64,000 nt of DNA from Dendrophyllia cribrosa (Eukaryota > Cnidaria > Anthozoa > Scleractinia > Dendrophylliidae): assembly GCA_024195265.1 (NCBI GenBank), contig JAJLRJ010000008.1, positions 8,826,488 to 8,890,487 of the forward strand, written 5' to 3'. The notes beneath the pieces were generated by a model. It was not told where the DNA came from. It was given only the letters and a program-made list of their open reading frames with translations, and searched no databases. The first letter of the stretch is position 1; each line of letters opens with the position of its first letter. Of this stretch, positions 12,671 through 23,300 are shown one piece after another. The position numbers and the translations under genes are program-made.

Positions 12671-12948
12671 TTAAAGGGACTATGTCACTTAATACCCTTA
12701 CTTATTTACAAAATGCTCTTATAACACCAATTATTGGAAGATTTTATAATTAGTTTCCATTTTTTTTTCTCAGACACAAAGCAGAACTAAAAAAAAGTTA
12801 TCCAACATTCTGGTTGTGATAATTTACAACCATGGTCCATAGCAACAACACTTATTGTGTCAGTGAACTTGTATAGTATATAGTATAATGAATTTTAACA
12901 AAACTGGACTTCATGTTTCACTTCAAACAACTGACATGGTCCCTTTAA
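12671..12948. mobile_element. TTAA-ended MITE in the ASXL 3' UTR
   Basis: The ends are TTAAAGGGACTATGTCA and TGACATGGTCCCTTTAA. The TTAA boundary matches piggyBac-type target preference. It starts 15 bases past the ASXL stop codon. Confidence 0.75.
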
Positions 12949-14569
12949 TAATAAATCTGTAATCTTTAATCTTAAACAGGGAGTTTTGATACTCTCAAAC
13001 TAAAGAAAATAGTTCTGTTTCAACTTTATTTGTGTATAATCCGTAGACTTTACACCGGAGCCTTGTTCCTGAAAGCATGATTAAGCTAATCTAAGATCAG
13101 TGCCAAAATTATCATAAGTACTTCTGTCTCATTTGTGTTTCTCTCCAACATTTTATAAGTGGCCATTGTTTAAGCTTTTAGAAGTGAAGATCACTTTGAA
13201 GGTAGCCGTATAAAAGTCGAAGTTTTAAGCCAGCTGGATTAACTTTTTTTGGCTTTCAAATGACCAGGATCAGGTGTTTTGAATTCTAGCAGGCAGATAA
13301 AGCATACAGTAAAAGAGGTTTATAATTCCAAATCACTCAACTAGGAAGCCATGAATTTAATCTTTGTAACATAAATCTGTAACAAATCTTTGTAACAAAT
13401 TGACCTGGGAACAAGTGTTGACTCGATGTTTACTAAAGGAATATTACCGATAGAATTGTGTCTCAAAATTATCATGTACCAAAGATTTGCTCTTGTTATT
13501 TTACAATTGTTTGACGTCTGCACGGAACCGAAAAAAAGAACATTTATGCGAATAATAAAAATATTGTAAATACAACCACATATGTCCAGAAACGTCAGAT
13601 TAAAAACCATCTTAGAAATTTGTTTCTACTCAGTTGCCCAGTTGAGATGTTGTGCCTTTCTCCATTTCAACGGTTGGGGGAACATGGCTGTAAACCCACC
13701 ATGGTTTACATAATAATGCATTCCGTCTGGAAGAAAAATGCTTATGCATGAACCCATTGAACGTCGTCGAATGAGGTCAGTTCACTGATTGGACAATTCA
13801 AAAATGAGTAAAAAATCTCAATGGCCGTTACTGTGAAAGCTCTTTTAATCCCTTCCCCGGGATGCTTTTTTGATTATTTTCAGGCTTCAAGAAGAGAGAG
13901 ACATTTGATGGGGACTTACATGGAAAGTTTTGCTGGAATCTTGGGATGGTCCTTTGTTATTCAGTGCCCGCTCGCGGGAAGAGGCTTTGCCTGGTCCACG
14001 CTACTTTCGTGATTTCAACTATTCAATCCGAATTCAACTAGCCAATCAAAATTCGTGAATAGCGTCTAGGAAGCCAACTGAAACCACAAATGAACTTCAG
14101 TTGTTTTTTTTAAAGCTATCCTTGGTCTTGAATAAAACTGTTGAGACAAGTTATTTGGCTGCACTTTCGCCAATATGCAAACCAGAAGCAGACGTAGCGA
14201 TCCCCCTCCATCCCTTGTCTTAGTTTTGATCTCTAAACTACAATCTCCGATTCAATGATGGATTCGCGCGAAAACCAAAATCGCCCCATTTTCCGATCAC
14301 TAAACTGGGGGGCGGTGGGTCTTAATTTTTTTTTTTGAAATGTTCAAGATTCGATTGTTGGTGTTACTGAAAATGGTAGCCTTCCCAAATAACATTGTAC
14401 GGCGATAAATTCATTGTTTTGATCTACGTAGTTAGAAAAGGTAACTGAGAAAAATGCTTTTTCAGCGCGAAATGTACCCTTGCCTCTACTAGTTTTGCCC
14501 AAGATTGCACAGGGGTTTAGTGATTGAATCGACTGATCGTCATTCTCATCCTCAGAGCTCCACGGTTGT
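12949..14569. other. Intergenic, no gene recognised
   Basis: This is AT-rich sequence between the convergent ASXL and ASB genes. Short open frames have no recognisable domain or splice context, and I see no clear repeat boundary. Confidence 0.5.
12950..12955 (+). promoter_or_regulatory. Possible ASXL polyadenylation signal
   Basis: AATAAA lies about 295 bases past the ASXL stop. It is directly after the TTAA-ended element that occupies most of the apparent 3' UTR, so the last stretch of the transcript would be transposon-derived. No transcript evidence is available. Confidence 0.35.
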
Positions 14570-14907
14570 GCCTAAAGAATACCGTTCAGAAGGACGTCGG
14601 ACACCTTATTAAGACTTATATAACGTAATGTCGACACTTAGAATTTTATTTTCAATAAATTTTTAAGTGTAAAAAAGAAAATCTTAAATCCCCCACTCAG
14701 GATTGAACCTGTGATCTCAGCTAGGCTTAGGCTTAGATAGCCTACCGTGCCACTATACCACTGTACCACCTAGCTTCTCGGGTTGTTCAGGCCTAAATTT
14801 AACTATATAAACTGCTACCCATAACATCAACTGAAAGCTAACCAGTTACTCCGTTATATAAGTTTCAATAAGGTGTCCGACGTCCTTCTGAACGGTATTC
14901 TTTAGGC
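14570..14907. mobile_element. TIR element enclosing a tRNA-like Pol III promoter
   Basis: Near-perfect inverted ends of about 40 bases begin GCCTAAAGAATACCGTTCAG. Inside, the minus strand carries tRNA-like boxes (TGGTACAGTGGTATAGTGG near 14768-14750; GGTTCAATCC at 14709-14700). This is a DNA-transposon shell with a SINE-like head in it, either a nested SINE or a captured tRNA. Confidence 0.7.
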
Positions 14908-15164
14908 TTAACCGAGCCCACGGTTTTTTTAACTACATTCGTCTCATTTCAACCGCTGACGTAGAAACGCATGCGTTTGCGCTCTCTTTTAACGGAATTT
15001 AGAACTCTCAATATTCCGGTCGATCCATGCGAAGTAAAATTTTATTGAGTCTTCTGACATGAGGATAAGATGGTATAAAATATTGAAGTTAAAAAATAAT
15101 CAGTATATTAATTCAATAAATAGCTATTTCAATAATTTAAAATCGTACGACATAAGATTAAAAA

Positions 15165-15498
15165 TATATACATACAGCTATTTCAATAGACCAATTCCGA
15201 TATATTAAAATTCATACTTGGCTCCGAGGCTTAGGGGAATAAAACAAAAGAAATCACATCGAGGTTCAGGTATGAATAATTTATTTCTTTTGTTTTATTT
15301 CCCTAAGCCTCGGAGCCAAGTATGAATTTTAATATATCGGAATTGGTCTATTAACGTTGTCGTATGAAAGCTTAAAGCCAAGACCGCAAGGTAGCATGGG
15401 TCAGGGTTAATAGCCATTGCATAAAAATCCCATACTACCTTGCGGTCTTGGCTTTTCGCCTTTTTCATCCGACAACGTTAATTGAAATAGCTGTATAA
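15165..15498. repeat. Nested double palindrome
   Basis: Two long hairpins lie side by side: 15186-15347 (arms GACCAATTCCGATATATT and AATATATCGGAATTGGTC) and 15354-15478 (arms AACGTTGTCG and CGACAACGTT, with GCCAAGACCGCAAGGTAG inside). Both sit within an outer inverted repeat (ACAGCTATTTCAAT and ATTGAAATAGCTGT). This looks like one palindromic MITE inserted at the edge of another. It lies in the 3' flank of the ASB gene. Confidence 0.75.
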
Positions 15499-15912
15499 AT
15501 TACTGCAATAAGTTAGCAATAGATAAAAGTAAATTATTCGGGTTAAATGATTCGGTATATAAGCGGTGCGAAGAGCAGAAAATCGCAGGGGAACACTGAA
15601 GTGCTGGTGATTGATTAAAAACCGGCTAATTTGATCGGATCTGGAGCTAGTGACACATTTTTTTTTTTTACACACACCTACATGAAATATATAGAAGCCA
15701 ACCTGTATCAGTTTTGTCCCTAGACGAGAGCCTGGCCTAAACCGCGCCCTCTTTTGTTCGCGAATTTATACTACACTACGGCGCTTGAAAACTAGATAGG
15801 GGCTCAACAATGTTTAATCTACTAAGTAGCGACTTTGAAAACACAACTGTCTTTGAATCTAGTTTTGAGACACGGAGAAGCAAAAATTCTCAATCAAACT
15901 TCTTTTTTTTTT

Positions 15913-16688
15913 TCACCTAAGTTTGAGTTTGATCTTCAAAGTGAAGGGAAGGGGAAGATCGTCAAATCCGTATATCCCTGCAACTCCCCTTACTTTTTCC
16001 CTGATGGTAGCAAGACAAACTGATTCAAGCTTTAACAATTCCGGATGAAGGGCTCTAATTAAAAATTCCCGGATGTCTTTTGAATTACACCTGTCAATCG
16101 GCGTCAAGCCACTGTTATCCGATTGGTTAATCATTGCGCCTAATGACACCATTGCCTTGACGACGTCTTCAAACTGACCAATCACAGCCAAGTGAAGAGG
16201 AGTGTAACCGCAGTAATTCTCTTTAGCGTCCAAGTCCACTCCACAGAGAAACAGCGCCGTGACGCTAGCCTCGTTTCCGTTTTGCGCCGCTACGTGCAAA
16301 GGCGTGTACCCTGCGTGATTTCGTGCGTGAACATCCGCGTTGTAACGAAACAGCTGTTCTATGAGACCACGATTGTTCAGCGTTGCGGCGAAATGAAGTG
16401 GAGTGTCACCAAAGAACACGTTACTACTGTAATTCACGTTGGCTCCGAACTCACACAGTAGTTGAACGATGTCTAGCAAGTGTTCTGATGGCGATGTGAG
16501 AGCTAGGAATAAGGGTGTATAGTCTAATGAATCGACGCAATTCGCATTGGCCCCGCGTAACAACAAGTTGTGAATGTGAGTTATTGGTGCGTGTGAGCTT
16601 ATAGCAGTCCTGAGTTGGCTGTTAAGTAATGCTTGATCAGTAGAATGCTGCACGTCGTACTTGAATCTTTTAAAAATGCTTTGAGATC
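15913..16688 (-). CDS. Ankyrin-repeat and SOCS-box (ASB-type) protein, last coding exon
   Basis: This exon encodes 257 residues. About five ankyrin repeats come first, the clearest being GDTPLHFAATLNNRGLIEQL, GYTPLHVAAQNGNEASVTAL and GYTPLHLAVIGQFEDVVKAM. A C-terminal SOCS box follows (LESVCLATIREKVRG, then DDLPLPFTLKIKLK). ASB proteins are substrate receptors of Cullin-5/Elongin B-C ubiquitin ligases: the ankyrins bind the target and the SOCS box binds the ligase. The exon begins at 16688 after a polypyrimidine-AG acceptor, in a phase needing one base from an upstream exon, and no ATG lies near its start. One or more short 5' coding exons therefore lie at higher coordinates, and I could not place them. 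Its 3' end faces the 3' end of ASXL. Which ASB subfamily it belongs to cannot be told from this exon. Confidence 0.87.
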
Positions 16689-16764
16689 CTAAAAAAAGTA
16701 ACCGATTAGAAGTTCAAATTGTAAAAATTACAGCTGAGTCACACTAAAAAAGCTTCTGGGGGAG

Positions 16765-17035
16765 CGGGGATGGCACAGTGGGAGCGGGGATTGCGCGCAG
16801 TGGGAGCGGGGATGGTGAGAGAGTTCGTTTCCTACCACGGCCCCGGGTTCGACTTCCGAATCTACGTCATATATGACATATGTTTGTCGAATTTGTTTTT
16901 GGTTCTCGTCCTTACTCCGTGGATTTTTTTCTCTGGGTCTTCCGGTACAGTTTTCCTTCCTCTTCAGAAACCTACATTTCTAAATTCAATTTGCTCTAGA
17001 ATCTGACGGGCACAGGCCGATTTGTCAGTCGGCGT
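16765..17035 (+). mobile_element. Degenerate tRNA-derived SINE
   Basis: It is the same family as the SINE at 26371. A box-like GATGGCACAGTGGGAGCGGG is triplicated with slippage, followed by B box GGTTCGACTTCC and a shared body (TTGGTTCTC, TCCTT..TCCG). It lies just upstream of the ASB last exon. Confidence 0.65.
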
Positions 17036-17783
17036 AAGGCTGCTGAGTGTCAACCTCGTTAAACAAAGTTGACTTACGTTGTTTTACTTATTATAGCAAT
17101 GAGATACAAATAGTGTGGTCTCCTGAAAGTTCTTTCACAAAACAAGAACCAAGGCAATCATCACTCAATAATCAGTCAGTCGCGACCACTGAATTATGAC
17201 ACTAAGAAAACCGCAATAAACCAATCAGGACTTGAAGAGAAATGTAACTGATGTAAAGCGCGGGAAAACATGCGTAACGCAAGTCATGATATGGTTTGAG
17301 TAGTCACAACACACTCAGAAGATCAAATGAACAAATCAGAACTCGTAGCAAATAAACGAAGCCGCCGCCAAGCGCGGAAAAACGCGTGCGAGCAAGTCAC
17401 AAGTGTTTTTGTTTTTACATCTGATTGGTTGATAAAGTGGCACGAGACTTTTGGCTTTGGTTACTTTTAGAGGTGTCGCGCTATTAAACGACAACAACTG
17501 TATTAAACGCGCGCTAAAAAAACCACAATTTTAATCGCGTTATCATTCGTCAGCAAAATTATAATTTTTAAAAAAGCAGAAAAAAAAATCACAAAATTTT
17601 CAATCTTTACAACTGGTGTAAAAGAACGAATGTCACTCGCAAGTTGCTCACTCAAATACATTGTCATAACGAGCTTCAACCATGCTATCGTCGATTCAAG
17701 CGAGAAAACTGCATTTACGAATCAAAAATATTCATTTTTTTCTTCATTTTTCTTTCCCAGCTGCATGACGAATGATGGCGCAT

Positions 17784-17895
17784 GAATTTAGTATAGGTAA
17801 TCATACGGTTTTCTCGTTCAATTTGGGATTAATTTGCACTTGTAAATTAATCCCAAATTGAACTCGAAACCGTATGGTTACCTATACTAAATTCG
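17784..17895. mobile_element. Palindromic MITE, copy 1
   Basis: The arms read TTTAGTATAGGTAATCATAC and, inverted, GTATGGTTACCTATACTAAA, with CAATTTGGGATTAATTTGCA mirrored towards the centre. A second copy is at 25670-25834. Confidence 0.8.
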
Positions 17896-20365
17896 TGGTT
17901 TTTAGCGCGCAAATACAGGTTTTTTTTTCGCTTTTTTTTTTTAGCCAATCACAAAGCGCAGCAATGCAAAACCAAATCGAGAAATTACATTCGACACTCA
18001 ATTGAAAACCACTCTAATATACTCATGACTCACTGTTATTATACGGAGTCGTAAGCGATGAAAACAGTTATATGTATATCAAACATCTTTCCGAGAATTG
18101 ATTGGTTCATTTTATTGTTTGCGTCAGTTGTGATCGGCCAGACTTTTAGTTTTGCGGCACTCGACTGATTGCAAACCGCACCGAGTCGTCAGCAATGAAC
18201 AGTTCTATATATGTCAAACCTCTTTCCGAGACCAAAAATATTTTCAGTGTAGTTGCAGCAAATTCAACAACTGAACAAGTTTGCCATGACACTCACTTTG
18301 TTCCCTTTTCAGCCGTCTAGTTCCTGGCATCTTCAACTGCGGTGAAACTTGAACTTGTGCGTCAGTTAGTGTGTCTCCCTTACGCTGGCTCCGTGGTTAC
18401 TTCCTTAAAACTGCAAGGGATGATAGATAGATATAGGCTCCTGTTTACATCTCATCACAGTTTCACTCTTACTTTTAACTCCTGTTTTTCCCTCAGTTGC
18501 TTTACAGCAGTAATTTTATTATCTACAGTTACAAACTGATGACGACAGCATGAAAAAAGTTTGCGCGCGCATACGTCAAATTTTGTTTGCGCAACGAAAG
18601 CTAACGATCGTATCAAACGCACGGTCCAGTCTTGTAGTAGGCGTTCAAAAAAGGAGAATTTTTATTCTGCTTTCATCCCAAAGCGATGGAATAGAAACTG
18701 ACTCGGATGAAATGGTTTCTTTTTATTAGCCGAGAAAAAAGGCTTCCAGTCTTGCGCGCCCCGTTTAAAATATCAGTCACGCAGATATTTGTTCCTCGCT
18801 TTTAACGGAAGGTACATAGCTGGCAAAAGGGTAAATTGTGCAAGTTTATCTCGTCTCGTTGTACGCGTGAATTTCCTTGATATGACAATTGGGTATGTCA
18901 CATTAACTAGACAAAGCAAATTGTGATGGTTCCGATATTTTGGTTATCGTCGCGGTAACTCAAGTGACTTTCGTACATTGAAACGGATATGCATTGAATC
19001 GAACTTGAACATGGTTCAACACCGTTCAATTCAAACAAGCAGCTCATTGTTACTTACCGTGTAAGCAAGAAAAACACGAATCATTATAAATTGAGTTAGT
19101 TGTAACACGTTCGTGACGTTTTTCAGAAAACAGAAAGAAGCAAAAGTACTGGTCCCGGTCCACATATTTTTTTTGTGGCTACAATTTGAATAAACTCTTT
19201 TAAACTTTAGCGATAGTTGAACGAGAAGACAACACGCAAGAGCGCGTGGAAACTCCAAGCGCCTGGGAATAAAGATTTTTAGTATATACTGAAACAGTGG
19301 ATAGCATTGTTGGCGCGCTCTGATTGGCTACTGAAACTCGGAATAGCAAGTGCTAGTGACAGGCAATTTTTCGCGCGTAAAGCGTTTTCACTTCCTCAGA
19401 GAAAATAATTTTGTTCGCTGTATATTTTGTGACCGGAAAACGGGAAAAATTAGTGACGTAATCCACGATACTCGGATTGTGAGAATTAAGGATATAGTCA
19501 CCAACGGAAAAATGCCTCGATATATAAATAAATAAATTTTCCCAACAAATTATTGTAACACTGATGTACGCAATCAAAGACCCGGTTAAGATAATTTGTT
19601 TATTACTCTTGGTGTTTTGAGGGGTTCGAACTGCATATGATTACAGTTATTTCATTTGTACACTTTTTACGAAAAGAAAATGGAATAAACGATGTACATT
19701 TATTGTTCTGAGCTGGTAATAGAATGTCGAAACACTTTTAGAGACAAGTGAATATCTATGAATGTTGTTTTGTTTTGTTATTGGGTGAAAAATAAAAAGA
19801 AATGAAAATATCTTTGCCAATGACGTATGTAAATATATTTATAAAGTTAGAGGATATCGTTTTCACGCAAGTCGGGGCCGGTTTACGGACTTTAGAAAAG
19901 AAATTGAAATCAAAGTCGACAAAGGATAAAAACAGCAGATATTAAAACAATTTCTGATTTATTGAGGATGATTTTCGAGGAAGTAAATTTTACTTTTAAT
20001 CGAACGGCTTAGTTGCCAAATCTTTCAACTGCGTGTCCAATATTTTTTACAACGCAGAAATCCAACCGGTACTAGTAGTCCTGTTACCAAATTTTTTGAC
20101 TAGATTACAGATAAAGTAAAATAACTCACCTTTTGATCGATGTATCTGATTGAAACCGAAGAATTATTCCCTTGCCATGTGTTGTTTTCAATTTAACTAT
20201 TGAATCTTTTCACGAGCTTCGCTGCCGCTATTGTATTAAATTTTGCTCAATTTTGCTTTGTTTTGATTCTCTTTGTTTCCGGTGTTTGAACCGCGAGACA
20301 CTGGGTACCATTCACTTGAAATGGCAATATTGTCAGCGGTGACTACCTCAAGGGCAATTTCCAAC
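17896..20365. other. Gap between ASB exon and EEF1E1; should contain the missing ASB 5' exon(s)
   Basis: The two genes diverge here, so promoters for both are expected. There is a direct duplication at about 18062-18096 and 18198-18232 (ATCTTTCCGAGA/CTCTTTCCGAGA) and a partial MITE at 19280. Minus-strand donors at 19057 and 20136 were tested but do not give an in-phase ATG exon for the ASB gene. Confidence 0.45.
19280..19355. mobile_element. Truncated copy of the AGTATATACTG element
   Basis: The left 70 or so bases match the copies at 10279 and 28577. The sequence departs after GCAAGTGCTA, and the right TIR is missing. Confidence 0.7.
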
Positions 20366-23300
20366 ATGGCTGTCGCGAGTTTGTCGTTGAACGGCTGTGT
20401 TGAAATAGAAAATTTACTGGCATTTTGTGAAATACCGAGGGAAAGAATACGCGTAGAAGTAGCTGGAGAATATGCTTCATCCAAGGTGTGAGTTTTTTTT
20501 GCGGTTTTCAAATTAGAACGCTGTTTAATTGCAGATAATAATGTAATGGAAAAATTTAACTTTTGAACAACCCTTGTCTGGCGTGGGTATCTCACCCTAA
20601 GGTATAATTCTCGATACAATATTAGAACAGAATGGTGATTATGAGTATCTAATAACGATCATTACTTCTAATTCTTAGAACCCACATTTAATAAAAGGAA
20701 ATGTTTAATAATCTTCAAATTAGCCCAGGCATTAGTGGTGGCGAATAGTAAATTCCAGACTCAGCATGTTTTTATGTGAGTCCGAGACGTTTTAAAATGC
20801 AAGTCTTTGACTGGGACTCAGAAATGGCTTTATGAAAAAATTGAGACTCTGAGACATGAAAAACTGCTCAAAAACAAGACTTGGAGACCCATAAAATTCT
20901 ACTAAAATGTTGTGAGGCCAATAATTTTTTAAAGACCGTTCACCACCACTGGTATTTCATAATCAGTCAATGGGCTATTGCATAATTGCGTCGACGAAGG
21001 AGACGCTTCCTAATCTTGTCAGCTAGGCGGAACGAATCGAGAAAAGTGTCGGTACCAAATCTGCGCCATCTTGAAACGTCACAATAGTGTCCAGCATGCT
21101 TAGCGCGTCGTCTAGGCGGAACAAATCGATAAAAGTGTCGGTACCAAATCTGCGCCATCTTGAAATGTCACAATAGTATCCAGCATTCCCAGCGTGTGGA
21201 AATCAGGCGCGCGTCATCCTGGGGAGCTGGGGTTCCGAAATGTCACATGTGAATAATCTATTTGTCTTGATTTAGTTTTGGATATTTTCCCGATTTTGGA
21301 ATCGTACGTCTCAATATTTCAATGCCTACTAAAAGTACGCAGTGGAAAAATTGGACGAAGGTTCTTCTCCGGACCAAGTAAGTTGTTGGGTCTCTTTGGA
21401 ATCAAGCAAGAAGTTATTGGATTTTCCTCGCTACCGTTCTGGTATGTTTTGAATGTTCTATCTTGATTTTGCTGTGGTTCTCTGCCTGATTTGGGAAGCT
21501 TTCACCTAAATACCGACTTTGTTCTTCGCGATGTTCTACGGTACGGTGCAATTCGTTGTATGTCTTGTAGCAATAATTCACTGACCGCCAGGCGAACGCA
21601 GATTATAAACTTGACAGTGCTCGAAATTGCGTCTGTATCGGGCGCATTTGCGACTAAAGGTTTCGCAGTTTTGTGACTAAAATTTGTCTAGCTAATAAAG
21701 GAATTATATTCAACAGTCTTGGTCTTACTTGCAACTGGTAGTTGTAATTTTATCCGAAAAATCCTGCGAAATTCACCTTGAATGTTGTCGTCAATTTCAT
21801 GCTCCATTAACGCGGTGTCCAAGAAGTTTATCACGAGAGCACTTTTTCAGGCTTTCTCAGAAATTTGTGACCTCTCACAGGAAAACGATACTAACGGATG
21901 CCATTCGCACGGCATGAACGCACGGCTAGTGAACGGATGATGAACGGCTGAATAAATATTACGAACGGCTAGCGGTGAACGGATGAACGGCTAAAGAAAA
22001 AATTTGAACGGCTAGCTGTGAACGGATGAACGGCTAGCTGTGAACGGATGAACGGCTAAAGAAAAAAATTTAAACGGCTGGCTGTGAACGGATGAACGGC
22101 TTAAGAAATAATTCGAATGGCTGCCAGTGAACGGATGAACGGCTAAAGAAAAAAATACTTCGAGCGACTCGCAGTGAAGTGAACGGCCGAACGATTCACT
22201 GACGATTAAAAGAAAACACTCAGTTGCCGACAGCGAAAATCAAAACGTAAATGTTTTATGGTCTAAAAATCTAAACTCTTCAAGTAAATTGATCGCTGAT
22301 TGTTACATTTAAAACAAGAACATTATTTAATAGACGATAAAAACATGTTTGTCGCCGGGCATCGAACGTCGAGCGAAAGTTGAAAGCATGCAACTCACCG
22401 AAGCACAACATTTTTCCGTAATTTGCATATAACATACCAAACGATTTTCAGGAAACCCAACACACTTTTTGACAGCCAACTGCGCGATTGTTTCGACAAT
22501 TGGGCCTCTTTACACTGGGCAAGTAAAAACTGAACGCACTTGACTTAGCATATCATTAAAGTCGGCAAATTGAAAGGATTCAAGTAAGATTTTTGTAAAA
22601 CCATCCTTATCGAAACTCAAGTCGACTTATCGTGCCGTGGGGCGGATCACCATGCCAATCAAGCCAATTAACTCCATTTCTTCGCAAACATTGTGGCATC
22701 GCTGTTTTCGACTGTTTAGTGACCTTTGGTAATTGGTAGCTGCAAGTTGTTTTCGAAATTATCAAATTATTGTCAAACGATGGCCACGAAGGACACGATT
22801 AACCAATTCCTTCCAATTTGATCCGACAACGGTGTCTTTATCGTCGTCGTCATCCGAACAGCTAATTCTACAATTTACAGCTTGTAAATCATTAATTGGT
22901 TATGTTATTTTGGCCCGGAGTCCCAAGTGCAGTAGTCACGCAAAATTCATGTGTAAAATTATTTCTGCACAAGCTATCCATTAGACGAATTTGCCGAAGC
23001 ATTGTTAAACGCTTCAAGCTATCCGTTAGACGAATTTTTTCTCGAACGGATATTAAACAACATTTCGAACAGGTGAAGATTTATTTGAACGGCTGAATTT
23101 TTTTTCCGAACATTAACTTTAGCCGTTCGAACGGCTGAAATGTTTTCGTGAACGGCAGAATATTTTAAGTGAACGGGCGACCCTTGCCGTTCGAACGGCT
23201 GAATATTTTAAGTGAACGGATGACCCTTGCCATTCGAACGGCTGAATATTTTAAGTGAACGGCAGGTGAACGGCAAGTGAACGGTACAACCGGTTCGAAC

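Noticed and set aside
19031..19258. Minus-strand exon with a good GTAAGT donor at 19057 as the ASB first exon
   Set aside because: Its ATG frame ends in phase 0, while the ASB exon requires a phase with one base supplied, so joining breaks the frame.
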